Below, one piece after another: positions 9,603-19,056 of a stretch of 64,000 nt of DNA. The notes below the pieces were generated by a model. It was given only the letters and a program-made list of their open reading frames with translations, ran no database searches and had not been told where the DNA came from. Numbering within the stretch: position 1 is the stretch's first letter; the number at the start of each line of letters is the position of its first letter. The position numbers were made by a program, and so were the translations under genes. The stretch is from Actinomadura xylanilytica (GTDB lineage Bacteria; Actinomycetota; Actinomycetes; Streptosporangiales; Streptosporangiaceae): the NCBI RefSeq assembly GCF_030283145.1, contig NZ_JASNWE010000006.1:1-64000 (forward strand), given 5' to 3'.

Positions 9603-10756
9603 GATGAGTACGCCGAGTTCTCGTGGACGTACTCGGCGGTGAGGTCGGTGGTCCAGACGGTCGCGCTGTGCGAGCCGGCCGCCAGGTCGACGGTGATCGT
9701 CACGTCGCGGGGGCGCAGGTCGACCTTGCCGCGGTCGTCGCCGACCGAGCCGTTGCGGCAGACCCAGACGCCGTTGATCGCGACGTTGAGCCGGTCGGGC
9801 TCGAAGACCGCCGCGGTGGTGCCGACGGCCGACAGCACCCGGCCCCAGTTGGGGTCCTCGCCGTGGATGGCGCACTTGAGCAGGTTGTTGCGGGCGATGG
9901 AGCGGCCCACGGTGACCGCGTCGTCGTCGCTGGCGGCGCCGACCACCTCGATCGCGATGGCCTTGGACGCGCCCTCGGCGTCGACGAGGAGCTGCCGGGT
10001 CAGGTCGGCGCAGACCTCGGTGAGCAGCGCGGTGAACTCGGCCTCCGCCGGGGTGACGGCGGCGGCGCCGGACGCCATCAGCAGCACGGTGTCGTTGGTG
10101 GACATGCAGCCGTCGGCGTCGAGCCGGTCGAGGGTGGCGGAGGTGGCCGCGCGCAGCGCCCGGTCCAGCGCGGCGGCGTCCAGGTCGGCGTCGGTGGTGA
10201 GCACGCACAGCATGGTGGCCAGGGACGGCGCGAGCATCCCGGCGCCCTTGGCCATGCCGCCGATCATGTAGCCGCCGGGGCCCTGCCGGAACGAGATCTT
10301 GGCGACGGTGTCGGTGGTGCGGATCGCGTCGGCGGCGGCCAGGCCGCCGTCGCCGCGGGACAGCTCGGCGGCGGCCCGGTCGACGCCGGGCAGCAGCGCG
10401 TCCATGTCGAGCCGCAGGCCGATCAGGCCGGTGGAGCAGACCGCGATCTCGCCGGACGAGTCGTCCAGCAGGGCGGCGGTCCGCTCGGCGGTGGCGTGGG
10501 CGTCCTGGAAGCCGGGCGCGCCGGTGCAGGCGTTGGCGCCACCGGCGTTGAGCACCACGGCGCGCACCAGGCCGCCCTTGAGGACCTGCTCCGACCAGAG
10601 CACGGGGGCGGCCTTCACCCGGTTGCGGGTGAAGACGCCGGCCGCCGCGCGGGACGGTCCGTCGTTGACGACCAGGGCCACGTCGCGGGCCCCGCTGTCC
10701 TTGAGGCCGGCGACGACGCCGGCGGCGCGGAATCCCTGGGGGGCGGTGACGCTCAA
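9599..10756 (-). CDS. argJ: Glutamate N-acetyltransferase / amino-acid acetyltransferase ArgJ
   Basis: ArgJ recycles the acetyl group from N-acetylornithine to glutamate and in bifunctional forms also uses acetyl-CoA. It is a self-cleaving Ntn-type enzyme: the motif KGAGMLAPSLA/TML places the cleavage site before Thr181, which becomes the nucleophile of the beta chain. At 385 residues it is full length. It overlaps argC by 4 bases and argB by 4 bases. Whether it is mono- or bifunctional cannot be told from sequence; no argA-like gene is in the window. Confidence 0.95.
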   Translation of the reverse strand: MSVTAPQGFRAAGVVAGLKDSGARDVALVVNDGPSRAAAGVFTRNRVKAAPVLWSEQVLKGGLVRAVVLNAGGANACTGAPGFQDAHATAERTAALLDDSSGEIAVCSTGLIGLRLDMDALLPGVDRAAAELSRGDGGLAAADAIRTTDTVAKISFRQGPGGYMIGGMAKGAGMLAPSLATMLCVLTTDADLDAAALDRALRAATSATLDRLDADGCMSTNDTVLLMASGAAAVTPAEAEFTALLTEVCADLTRQLLVDAEGASKAIAIEVVGAASDDDAVTVGRSIARNNLLKCAIHGEDPNWGRVLSAVGTTAAVFEPDRLNVAINGVWVCRNGSVGDDRGKVDLRPRDVTITVDLAAGSHSATVWTTDLTAEYVHENSAYSS

Positions 10757-11781
10757 GGGGACACTCCGATCGTGGTGAGCCCGAGTTCTTCGGGCAGGCC
10801 GAGGGCGAGGTTGGCGCTCTGCACGGCGCCGCCGCCGGTGCCCTTGGTGAGGTTGTCGATGGCGGCGACCACGACGACGCGGCCGGCGGCCTCGTCGAGG
10901 GCAACCTGGATCAGGGCGGTGTTGGCGCCGAGCGTCATCGAGGTGGCGGGCCAGGTGCCCTCGGGGAGCAGCTCGGCGAACGGCTCGTCCGCGAAGGCGC
11001 TCCCGTAGGCCGCGCGGAGCGTCGCGGCGGTGACTCCGGGCCTCGCCTTGGCGGTGCAGGTGGCCAGGATGCCCCGGCTCATCGGCGCGAGCGTCGGGGT
11101 GAACGAGACGGTGACCGGCTCGCCCGCGATCCGGCCGAGGTTCTGGATCATCTCGGGGGTGTGCCGGTGCGTGCCGCCGACGCCGTAGGCGCTGACCGAG
11201 CCCATGACCTCGCTGCCCAGCAGGTGCGGCTTGAGCGCCCGGCCCGCGCCGGACGCGCCGGACGCGGCGACCACGACGACGTCGGGCTCGGCGAGCCCGG
11301 CGGCGAACGCGGGGAACAGCGCGAGGGTCACCGCGGTCGGGTAGCAGCCGGGGACGGCGATGCGGCGGGTGGCGCGGAGCACCTCGCGCTGGCCGGGCAG
11401 CTCGGGCAGCCCGTACGGCCAGGTGCCCGCGTGGGGCGTGCCGTAGAACCTGGTCCAGTCGGCGGGGTCGTCCAGCCGGAAGTCGGCGCCGCAGTCGACC
11501 ACGAGCACGTCGTCGCCGAGCTGCTCGGCGAGAGGCCCGGACCGGCCGTGCGGCAGGGCGAGGAAGACCACGTCGTGGCCCGCGAGGGTCTGCGGGGTGG
11601 TCTCCTCCAGCACCCGGCCGGCCAGGGATCGCAGGTGCGGCTGGTGGGCACCCAGCTCGGTGCCCGCGTTGGAGCCCGCGGTGAGCGCGCCGATCTCGAG
11701 TTCGGGGTGCCCCGCCAGGATGCGCAGCACCTCGCCGCCCGCGTAACCGCTGGCGCCGGCGACCGCCGTCCGGATTCCCAT
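10753..11781 (-). CDS. argC: N-acetyl-gamma-glutamyl-phosphate reductase
   Basis: This enzyme reduces N-acetylglutamyl phosphate to the semialdehyde with NADPH. The Rossmann motif AGASGYAGGE is at residues 8-17 and the catalytic cysteine is Cys146 in IAVPGCYPT. The ATG at 11781 is chosen because it has an AAGGG ribosome site, gives a normal 342-residue protein and lies downstream of the likely promoter; an open-frame start at 11865 would lie upstream of that promoter. It is the first gene of argCJBDFRGH. Confidence 0.95.
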   Translation of the reverse strand: MGIRTAVAGASGYAGGEVLRILAGHPELEIGALTAGSNAGTELGAHQPHLRSLAGRVLEETTPQTLAGHDVVFLALPHGRSGPLAEQLGDDVLVVDCGADFRLDDPADWTRFYGTPHAGTWPYGLPELPGQREVLRATRRIAVPGCYPTAVTLALFPAFAAGLAEPDVVVVAASGASGAGRALKPHLLGSEVMGSVSAYGVGGTHRHTPEMIQNLGRIAGEPVTVSFTPTLAPMSRGILATCTAKARPGVTAATLRAAYGSAFADEPFAELLPEGTWPATSMTLGANTALIQVALDEAAGRVVVVAAIDNLTKGTGGGAVQSANLALGLPEELGLTTIGVSP

Positions 11782-11814
11782 GTCCACCCTGCCCTTCTGG
11801 AAGCGACCAGCAAG

Positions 11815-11843
11815 ATTATGCACGAGTATGGATGAGTATTCAA
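11815..11843 (-). promoter_or_regulatory. argC promoter overlapped by an ArgR operator (ARG box)
   Basis: On the minus strand TTGAAT (11838-11843) and CATAAT (11815-11820) are 17 bases apart, a good primary-sigma promoter ending 34 bases before the argC ATG. The -35 box is part of TGAAT-ACTC-ATCCA (11829-11842), which differs by one base in the half-sites from the E. coli ARG box TGAAT-N4-ATTCA. A weaker second half-site, TGCAT, follows over the -10 box. Repressor binding here would block polymerase. Confidence 0.72.
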
Positions 11844-11946
11844 CGCGACGGCCCGCGTCTCTCACTCCGTGAGACTGCTCAGCCCCCTGGTCAAGCGCGT
11901 CCTCACCTGGCCGGGCGGCGGAGAGCGTCCCTCGGCCCGTGCGCGC

Positions 11947-11978
11947 CCCCGGCCCGTGCGAGCGCGCACGGGCCGGGG
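11947..11978 (-). terminator. Terminator of the ABC-F gene
   Basis: A 14-base perfect inverted repeat (11947-11960 with 11965-11978, loop AGCG) lies 10 bases beyond the ABC-F stop. It isolates this gene from the arg operon promoter downstream. Confidence 0.75.
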
Positions 11979-11988
11979 ACGGCCGGGG

Positions 11989-13605
11989 TCACAGCGGGTC
12001 CGACTCCGCCAGCCCGGTCTCCCGGTCCAGCCGGAGCCAGCGGGTGATCCCGATGGTCCGCAGGAACGGCACGTCGTGGCTGACCACGATCAACGCGCCC
12101 CGGTAGGCGTCCAGGGCCTGGGCGAGCTGCCGCGCGCTGGCCATGTCGAGGTTGTTGGTCGGCTCGTCCAGCAGCAGCAGCCGCGGCGCGGGCTCGGCCA
12201 GCAGCAGCGACGCCAGCACCGCCCGGAACCGTTCGCCGCCCGACAGCGAGCCCGCGAGCCGGTCGGCGCGGGCGCCCCGGAACAGGAACCGCGCCAGCCC
12301 CGCCCGCACCGCGCTGACCGGCGCGGACGGCGCGAACGCGCGCACGTTGCCGACGACGCTCAGGTCGTCGTCCAGGACGTCCAGCCGCTGCGGCAGGTAC
12401 CGGGCGCCCTCCACCCCGATCTTGACCGACACGCCCTCCGGCGTCCGCTCCCCCGCCAGCGCGCGCAGGAGCGTGGTCTTGCCGGACCCGTTCGGCCCGG
12501 TCAGTGCGATCCGCTCGGGGCCTCGCACGATCAGCTCCGACAGGGTCGCCGGGACGGGCTCGGGCGCGGTGAGCCCGGTCACGGTCAGCACCGTCCGGCC
12601 CGCCGGGACCTCGGTCGACGGCAGCGCGACCTTGATCTCGGCGTCGTCGCGGACCGCCCCCTCGGCGTCGGTGAGCCGGTCGCGCGCGTCGGCGAGCCGG
12701 TCCTCGTGCATGATGCGGTGCTTGCCCGCCGAGACCTGGGCCTGCCGCTTGCGCAGCCCCATCACGATCTTCGGCTCGCGCTTCTGCTCGTTCATCTTCT
12801 TGCCGTAGCGGGCCCGCCGGGCCAGCTTGATCTGCGCCTCCTCCAGCTCGCGTTTCTGCTTGCGCAGGTCGGTCTCGGCGGCGCGGACGGTCCGTTCGGC
12901 GGCCTCCCGCTCGACCTCCAGTAGCTCCTCGTAGCCTGAGAGGTTGCCGCCGAACGACCGGACCGCGCCGTCCCGCAGGTCGGCGATCTCGTCGACCAGG
13001 TCGAGCAGCTCGCGGTCATGGCTGACCACGACCAGCACGCCCGGCCAGGCCGCGACCGCCTCGTGCAGGCGCCGGCGCGCGTCCAGGTCCAGGTTGTTGG
13101 TCGGCTCGTCCAGCAGCAGCACGCCGGGGCGGGCCAGGAACAGCGCGGCCAGCCCGACCATCACCGTCTCGCCGCCGGACAGGGTGCCCACCGTCCGGTC
13201 CAGGCCGAGACGGTCGAGCCCGAGCCGGTCGAGCTCGGCGCGGGCCCGCTCCTCCACGTCCCAGTCGTCGCCCACCGCGGTGAAGTTCGCCTCGGTGGCC
13301 TCGCCGCGCTCGATGGCGTGCAGCGCGGCGCGGGCCGCGCCGATGCCGAGCAGGTCGGCGACAGTGCGGGCGGTGCCGAGCGGGAGGTTCTGCGGCAGGT
13401 AGCCGATCTCCCCCGCGACGCTGATCGTCCCGGATCCGGGCGCGAGCTCGCCGGCGACCAGCTTTAGCAGGGTGGACTTGCCGGAACCGTTCACGCCGAT
13501 CAGCCCGGTGCGGCCGGTGCCGAACGAGGCGTCGAGCCCGTCGAGCACGACCGTCCCGTCCGACCAGGCGAACGAGACGTCCGAGCACACGATCGCGAAT
13601 GACAT
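11989..13605 (-). CDS. ABC-F family ribosome-associated ATPase (possible antibiotic resistance)
   Basis: Two ABC ATPase domains lie in one chain with no membrane segment, the hallmark of ABC-F proteins that bind the ribosomal E site. Walker A motifs are GVNGSGKST (near 35-43) and GPNGSGKTT (second half). Both halves carry LSGGE and LLLDEPTNNLD. The charged linker between them is predicted helical and relatively short. The ATG at 13605 is preferred over 13617 because GGAGG precedes it by 5 bases. Some relatives protect against ribosome-targeting drugs, others (EttA-type) tune translation; the roughly 400-base leader upstream would suit drug-responsive control. The exact role is unproven. Confidence 0.85.
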   Translation of the reverse strand: MSFAIVCSDVSFAWSDGTVVLDGLDASFGTGRTGLIGVNGSGKSTLLKLVAGELAPGSGTISVAGEIGYLPQNLPLGTARTVADLLGIGAARAALHAIERGEATEANFTAVGDDWDVEERARAELDRLGLDRLGLDRTVGTLSGGETVMVGLAALFLARPGVLLLDEPTNNLDLDARRRLHEAVAAWPGVLVVVSHDRELLDLVDEIADLRDGAVRSFGGNLSGYEELLEVEREAAERTVRAAETDLRKQKRELEEAQIKLARRARYGKKMNEQKREPKIVMGLRKRQAQVSAGKHRIMHEDRLADARDRLTDAEGAVRDDAEIKVALPSTEVPAGRTVLTVTGLTAPEPVPATLSELIVRGPERIALTGPNGSGKTTLLRALAGERTPEGVSVKIGVEGARYLPQRLDVLDDDLSVVGNVRAFAPSAPVSAVRAGLARFLFRGARADRLAGSLSGGERFRAVLASLLLAEPAPRLLLLDEPTNNLDMASARQLAQALDAYRGALIVVSHDVPFLRTIGITRWLRLDRETGLAESDPL

Positions 13606-14002
13606 CAGGGCCTCCATGGCACATCGGAATTCAGCGGATGCTTGGAGACACCGCGGAAACGCGCGACGCGCCGAAGAAGCCCAGGGAAAGACGAGGGCCG
13701 ACGGGACGAGGGGTCCACTGAGGTCACGTGCGCGAGCCGGAAACGGCTACAGCGCGGCGTCTCGACCTCAGTTCCTCAATGGACTCCCCTACCGGACGGC
13801 GATAAGACCCGCTCATCCTACCCGACCGAAGCGGCCCGGCTCCAGGACCATCTGGAGCCGGGCCGCCACAAGACCTTCCGGAGGGGCCAGGTGCTGTCTC
13901 AAACAGCCCCAGCCGTCCCCCGAGCGCGATGTCGCGCTCGCCCAAGCTCGGTCGACGTCCGAGCCGCCAGGCGAGGACGTCGGGCCGGGCCTGGAGACAC
14001 GA
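13606..14002. other. Long intergenic region with three inverted repeats (pheT terminator and ABC-F leader)
   Basis: No convincing gene is present. On the minus strand, in order, it contains a 9-base perfect inverted repeat (13921-13929 with 13932-13940), a short hairpin around 13893-13907, and a 15-base perfect inverted repeat (13831-13845 with 13852-13866). The last is the strongest terminator candidate. A 30-codon frame (13724-13816) starts shortly after it and could be a leader peptide, but it has no clear ribosome site. Confidence 0.5.
13831..13866 (-). terminator. Terminator or attenuator between pheT and the ABC-F gene
   Basis: A perfect 15-base stem with a 6-base loop lies about 137 bases after pheT and about 225 bases before the ABC-F start. 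It may simply end the pheST transcript, or act as a conditional terminator in the ABC-F leader. There is no U-run. Confidence 0.6.
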
Positions 14003-16495
14003 CTAGGTCCCGCGGACCGTCGCGCCGGTACGGTCGGCGGCCACCGTCACGGCCGCGGCGCGCGCGGCGGACGCCTCGTCCGCGGTGAGCGTCCGGTCCG
14101 GCGCCCGGAACCGCAGCGTGTAGGCCAGGGACTTGCGCCCCTCTCCCGCCTGCTCGCCGGTATAGAGGTCGAACAGCCGGATCGACTCCAGCAGCGCGCC
14201 GGCCCCCTCCCGCAGCGCGGACTCGACGTCGGCCGCCGGGACGCCCGCATCGACGATCAGCGCCACGTCCTGGGTGGCGACCGGGTAGGTCGGGACCCGC
14301 GCGGAACGGGGCGTCCGCGGCTCGCCGAGGCGGGCGAGCTCCAGCTCCATCGCGCAGCTGCGCGCGGGCAGCCCGTACGCCTTGATCGTCCGCGGGTGGA
14401 GCTCGCCGGCATGGCCGACCAGGGCCTCGCCCGCGTACAGCGCGGCACACCGGCCCGGATGCCACGGCTCGTGCCGGTCGGCCCGGACGGTCAGCTCGAC
14501 GCCGACCTCGCGGGCCACCACGCGGGCGGCCTCGATCGCGTCGGCCCAGCCGCCCGGCCGCCCGTCGCCCCACCAGCCGGACCGGGCGCGCTCGCCGGCC
14601 AGCACCACGCCGACCCGCAGCGGCTGGTCGGGCAGCGCCGCGTCCACCGAGGCGATCTCCTCGGCCGTCGGGCCGCGGTCGACCGGCAGGCGCGGCGCCC
14701 GCTCGGGCGCCCCCTCCTTGGGCCGGAACACCAGGCCGAGCTCGTACAGGCCCACGTCGCCGAAGCCCCGGCCGGTGTTGCGGGCCAGCGCCCGCAGCAG
14801 GCCGGGCAGCAGCGTGGTGCGCAGCAGCGGCTCGTCCTCCGACAGCGGGTTGGCCAGGCGCAGCGCCACGCGGCGGGCGTCGCCGGCGGGGAGCTGGAGG
14901 GCATCCCAGTCGCGCTCGGACGCGAACGGGAAGGCCGGCGTCTCCACGTACCCCGCCCCGGCCAGCGCGCGGCCCACCCGGCGGCGCAGCCGCTGCTGGC
15001 CGGTGAGGCCCCGGCCCGCGACCGGACGCGGCGCCCGCGCCGGGATGTTCTCGTAGCCCTCCAGCCGGATGACCTCTTCGGCCAGGTCGTTCGGGTCGGT
15101 GAGGTCGGGCCGCCACGACGGCGGCGTCACCGTCAGCACGTCGCCGCCCGCCACCGTGCAGCCCACCTGCTCCAGGCGGCGCACGACGGTGTCGCGCCCG
15201 TAGGTCACGCCCGCGACCCGGCCCGGATGCCCGGCGGGCATCTCGACCGTGACCGGCGCGACCGGCGCCTGCGCGTGGGATGCCCCCGGGACGATCTCGG
15301 CACCGCCCAGCTCGGCCAGCAGCGACGCGGCGCGGTAGGAGGCGTACAGCGGCAGCTCGCGGTCGACGCCGCGCTCGAAGCGGTAGGACGCCTCGCTGTG
15401 CAGCCGGTGCCGCCGCGCCATCCGCGCGATGCCGATGTCGTCGAAGTGCGCGGCCTCGATCACCATGGCGGACGAGGCGCCGTCGATCTCGGTGGCCAGC
15501 CCGCCCATCGTCCCGGCCATCGAGATCGGCCCGGACGCGTCGGTGATCAGGATGTCCTCGGGGTCCAGCGCCCGCTCGACGTGGTCGAGGGTCTCCAGGC
15601 TCTCGCCCGCCACCGCGCGGCGCACCTCGATCGGGCCGGTGAGCTTGCCGTGGTCGAAGGCGTGCAGCGGCTGCCCGAGCTCGAGCATCAGGTAGTTGGT
15701 GACGTCGACGGCCAGCGACACCGGCCGCATCCCGGCGCGGAACAGCCGCACCGCCATCCACATCGGGGTCGGCGCGTCCGGGTCGAAGCCGCGCACCTCG
15801 CGCAGCACGATCCGGTCGCAGCCGGACGGGTCGGCGATGCGCACCGGGTGGGCCTCGCCGTCCCCGGCGGGCAGGTCCACCCCGGCCGGATCGGTGAACG
15901 GCACGCCGTAGGCGATCGCGGCCTCGCGGGCGATGCCGCGGATCGACAGGCAGTAGCCCCGGTCGGGGGTGATCGCGATGTCGAGGACGTCGTCGCGCAG
16001 GCCGAACAGCCCGATGACGTCCGTCCCGGGCGCGGTACCCGGCGGCAGCACCAGGATGCCGTCGTGGTCGTCGCCGATGCCGAGCTCGCGGACCGAGCAG
16101 ATCATGCCCTCGGACACGTGCCCGTAGGTCTTGCGGGCGGCGATCCGGAACGGCTCGCCGGGACGGTCCCCAGGCAGCGCGCCGCCCGGCAGGATCACCA
16201 CGACGTCGTCGCCGGCCGCGAAGTTGGTGGCGCCGCAGACGATGTTCTGCGGCTCGCCGGTGCCGTTGGCCTGCCCGACGTCCACCTGGCAGTAGCGGAT
16301 CGGCTTCTTGAAGCCGGCCAGCTCCTCGACGGCCAGGACGGTGCCGGTCACGATCGGGCCGGCCAGGTCGGCGCCGGCCTGCTCGACGGTCTCGACCTCG
16401 AGGCCGGCGTCGATCAGCTTGGCGGCCAGCTCGCGGCCGGTGACGCCGGAGGGGAGCTCGACGTGCTCCCGCAGCCAGGAAAGCGGGGCCCGCAT
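14003..16495 (-). CDS. pheT: Phenylalanine--tRNA ligase beta subunit
   Basis: The beta chain of the alpha2-beta2 PheRS carries editing and tRNA-binding functions. It has an N-terminal EMAP/OB-like tRNA-binding domain (about 40-150), B3/B4 editing and B5 domains in the middle, a catalytic-like core, and a C-terminal anticodon-binding FDX-ACB fold. At 830 residues it is the usual length. Its ATG overlaps the pheS stop (ATGA), so translation is coupled and gives equal subunits. Confidence 0.96.
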   Translation of the reverse strand: MRAPLSWLREHVELPSGVTGRELAAKLIDAGLEVETVEQAGADLAGPIVTGTVLAVEELAGFKKPIRYCQVDVGQANGTGEPQNIVCGATNFAAGDDVVVILPGGALPGDRPGEPFRIAARKTYGHVSEGMICSVRELGIGDDHDGILVLPPGTAPGTDVIGLFGLRDDVLDIAITPDRGYCLSIRGIAREAAIAYGVPFTDPAGVDLPAGDGEAHPVRIADPSGCDRIVLREVRGFDPDAPTPMWMAVRLFRAGMRPVSLAVDVTNYLMLELGQPLHAFDHGKLTGPIEVRRAVAGESLETLDHVERALDPEDILITDASGPISMAGTMGGLATEIDGASSAMVIEAAHFDDIGIARMARRHRLHSEASYRFERGVDRELPLYASYRAASLLAELGGAEIVPGASHAQAPVAPVTVEMPAGHPGRVAGVTYGRDTVVRRLEQVGCTVAGGDVLTVTPPSWRPDLTDPNDLAEEVIRLEGYENIPARAPRPVAGRGLTGQQRLRRRVGRALAGAGYVETPAFPFASERDWDALQLPAGDARRVALRLANPLSEDEPLLRTTLLPGLLRALARNTGRGFGDVGLYELGLVFRPKEGAPERAPRLPVDRGPTAEEIASVDAALPDQPLRVGVVLAGERARSGWWGDGRPGGWADAIEAARVVAREVGVELTVRADRHEPWHPGRCAALYAGEALVGHAGELHPRTIKAYGLPARSCAMELELARLGEPRTPRSARVPTYPVATQDVALIVDAGVPAADVESALREGAGALLESIRLFDLYTGEQAGEGRKSLAYTLRFRAPDRTLTADEASAARAAAVTVAADRTGATVRGT

Positions 16496-17604
16496 CAGAT
16501 CTCCATCCCGAACGGGAGGGTGAACCGGACGTCGCCCTCCACCATGTCGTGCATGTCCTCGACGCCGTGCCGGAACATCAGCGTCCGCTCCACGCCCAGG
16601 CCGAACGCCCAGCCGCTGTAGCGGTCCGGGTCGATCCCGCAGGCGACCAGCACCCGCGGGTTGACCATGCCGCAGCCGCCCAGTTCGATCCAGCCCTCCG
16701 AGCCGCAGGTGCGGCACGGCGGCGCGCCCCGCTCCACCGAGGCGCCCCGGCACACGAAGCACTGCATGTCGACCTCGGCCGACGGCTCGGTGAACGGGAA
16801 GTAGGACGGGCGCATCCGCACCCGCAGCCCCTCGCCGAACATGCCGGCCACGAACGCGTCGATGCCGCCGCGCAGGTCGGCCATGGTCAGGCCCTCGTCG
16901 ACCGCCAGGCCCTCGAGCTGGTGGAACACCGGGCTGTGCGTGGCGTCGAGCTCGTCGGTGCGGTAGGTGCGGCCGGGCGCCACCACGTACACCGGCAGGG
17001 GCCGCGACAGCAGCGACCTGATCTGCACCGGCGAGGTGTGGGTGCGCAGGACCAGCCCGGTGTCCTCCGACTCCACGAAGAACGTGTCCTGCATGGTGCG
17101 GGCCGGGTGGTCGGGCTTGAAGTTGAGGGCGTCGAAGTTGAACCACTCGGCCTCGACCTCGGGCCCCTCGGCGACCTCGAAGCCCATCGAGACGAAGACG
17201 TCGGCCATCCGCTCCTGGACCGTGGTCAGCGGGTGCCGGGCGCCGCGCGGGTCGCGGTCCCAGGGCAGGGTGACGTCGACGGCCTCGTCGGCGAGGACGC
17301 GCTGGTCGCGTTCCTCCTCCAGTTCGGCCTGGCGGGCCTTGAGCGCCTGCGCGACGGCGCCGCGGGCGGCGCCGATGCGCTTGCCCGCCTCGGCGCGGCC
17401 CTGCGGCGGCAGGGCCCCGATCTCGCGGTTGGCCAGGGCCAGCGGGGAACGGTCGCCGGCGTGCGCCAGGCGGACCTGCTTGAGCGCGTCGAGGTCGGCC
17501 GCGGCCGCGATGGCCTCCAGGGCCTCGGCACGGGCCCGATCCAGCGCTTCGGGCTGCAACGCGGACACCTCGACAGGGTCGTAGGACTTGTTGGGTGCAG
17601 ACAT
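16495..17604 (-). CDS. pheS: Phenylalanine--tRNA ligase alpha subunit
   Basis: This is the catalytic subunit of PheRS, a class II synthetase. An N-terminal coiled-coil (about 20-95) that contacts tRNA is followed by the class II core with motif 2 (RTHTSPVQIRSL) and motif 3 (GWAFGLGVERTLMFRHGV). Its 369 residues are typical. It begins at ATG 17604; the ribosome site is weak, with GGAG about 15 bases upstream. It forms an operon with pheT and lies 139 bases after the histidine kinase gene. Confidence 0.96.
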   Translation of the reverse strand: MSAPNKSYDPVEVSALQPEALDRARAEALEAIAAAADLDALKQVRLAHAGDRSPLALANREIGALPPQGRAEAGKRIGAARGAVAQALKARQAELEEERDQRVLADEAVDVTLPWDRDPRGARHPLTTVQERMADVFVSMGFEVAEGPEVEAEWFNFDALNFKPDHPARTMQDTFFVESEDTGLVLRTHTSPVQIRSLLSRPLPVYVVAPGRTYRTDELDATHSPVFHQLEGLAVDEGLTMADLRGGIDAFVAGMFGEGLRVRMRPSYFPFTEPSAEVDMQCFVCRGASVERGAPPCRTCGSEGWIELGGCGMVNPRVLVACGIDPDRYSGWAFGLGVERTLMFRHGVEDMHDMVEGDVRFTLPFGMEI

Positions 17605-17743
17605 GGTGGTGTGATGACTCCGGTCGGCGTGGGACGCCCGCAGTCTAGTGGGCGGGCGGGAAGGATCCGGAAAAGCGTGCGCAGGTCGCGCCGCCCGCGC
17701 GGGGCCCGTGACGCCGGGATCGGAACGCGGTGCGAGCGCGCGA

Positions 17744-18889
17744 TCAGGTGGCGTAGTCGGGGGCCCCGGCGGGCACGGTAAATCGGAACTCGGCGCCGCC
17801 GCCGGGGGCGCGCCGCACGGTGATGGTGCCCCCGTGCGCCTCGACCAGGCCCTTGACGATGTAGAGCCCGAGCCCGGTGCCGCCGCGGCGGTTGCCGCCG
17901 GGACCGCGCCAGAACTGCCGGAAGATGCGCTGGGCGGCCTCGGGCGGAATGCCCTCGCCCTCGTCGCGCACCGACACGGCGGCCCCCTCCTTATGCGCGT
18001 CCGGCTCCACCATGATGGTGACAGTACCAGCGCCGTGCCGCACGGCGTTTTCGACCAGGTTGCCGAGGATCTGGTCGACCTTGTCGGGGTCGAGCCACAT
18101 CTCCGGCAGGACGCCGCGGGCCTCGAACCGGAACCGGTCCTCGGCGTCGCCCGCCGCCACCCGTCCGGCCAGGACCTTGCGGATCTCGCCGGGCAGGTCG
18201 ACCACCTGCCGGTGCATCTCCAGCCGGCCCGCCTCGATCCGCGAGACGTCGAGCAGCTCGGTGATCAGGCGGGTGACCCGGTCGGCGTCGGCGTTGACCG
18301 TCTCCAGCATCACCCGCTTCTGGTCGTCGTTGAAGCGGTGCCATTTGGCCAGCAGCGTCGCGGTGAAGCCCTTCACGCTGGTCAGCGGGGAGCGCAGCTC
18401 GTGGGCGACGGTGGACACCAGGTCGGCGCGGTCGCGCTCCAGCCGGGCCCGGTGCAGGGCGTCGCGCAGGGAGATCGTGAACCGTTCCACCCGGCCGCCC
18501 CGGCCGCGCCGGTAGCCCGCCGTCACCAGCAGCTCGGTGCCGCCGGGCAGGTACAGCGGCCGCTCGGGGTGGCGGGTGCGGGTGCCGAGCCCGTCGTAGG
18601 GGGCCAGGCATTTCCACCAGTCGCGGCCCTCGGCGTCGTGCAGCGGCAGGACGTCGCGGAAGTCGCGGCCGAGGGCGGCGCCGGAGGCGATGCCGGTCAT
18701 CCGCGAGGCCGCCGCGTTGAACACCACGACGCGGGCGTCCCGGTCGGCCACCAGCAGGCCGTCGGGAAGATCGTCCAGGGTCGGCGCGCCGCAGGGCAGG
18801 GCGTCCGCCGCGTCCTCCGGCGGAACGTCCACATCGCCTCCAGCAGCGGGCATGGGTCGGGCCAGGTGCGGGGAGTCCTCTCCGCCCAC
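17744..18889 (-). CDS. PAS-domain sensor histidine kinase (orphan, soluble)
   Basis: A PAS fold (about 35-140) is followed by the HisKA dimerisation domain with the phospho-accepting histidine at residue 163 (STVAHELRSPLTS). The HATPase domain shows the N box (LGNLVENAVRHG), G1 (DEGEGIP) and G2 (GTGLGLYIV). There is no membrane segment or signal peptide, so the signal is cytoplasmic. GTG at 18889 has GGAGG 5 bases upstream. No response regulator is adjacent. It lies between translation genes (rRNA methyltransferase and pheST); the partner is unknown. Confidence 0.92.
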   Translation of the reverse strand: MGGEDSPHLARPMPAAGGDVDVPPEDAADALPCGAPTLDDLPDGLLVADRDARVVVFNAAASRMTGIASGAALGRDFRDVLPLHDAEGRDWWKCLAPYDGLGTRTRHPERPLYLPGGTELLVTAGYRRGRGGRVERFTISLRDALHRARLERDRADLVSTVAHELRSPLTSVKGFTATLLAKWHRFNDDQKRVMLETVNADADRVTRLITELLDVSRIEAGRLEMHRQVVDLPGEIRKVLAGRVAAGDAEDRFRFEARGVLPEMWLDPDKVDQILGNLVENAVRHGAGTVTIMVEPDAHKEGAAVSVRDEGEGIPPEAAQRIFRQFWRGPGGNRRGGTGLGLYIVKGLVEAHGGTITVRRAPGGGAEFRFTVPAGAPDYAT

Positions 18890-19056
18890 AACGGCCTCCA
18901 GAACACCGGTGAGAACGCGGCCTGTCGAAAGGAGACTCTATCCGGAGACGGGGACCTAACGGGACCCGGAGAAGCCCCTACGGACAGGCATTGTGGCCGT
19001 CACGGGCACTCTGCCGCCCCTCCCGCACCACCCCGCGCACCGGCGACCGAAACGGG

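Noticed and set aside
11782..11865. Longer argC start at 11865
   Set aside because: It would lie upstream of the promoter and operator and adds residues outside the family core.
13724..13816. 30-codon leader peptide before the ABC-F gene
   Set aside because: Plausible in context but it has no clear ribosome site and no conservation evidence available; not listed as a gene.
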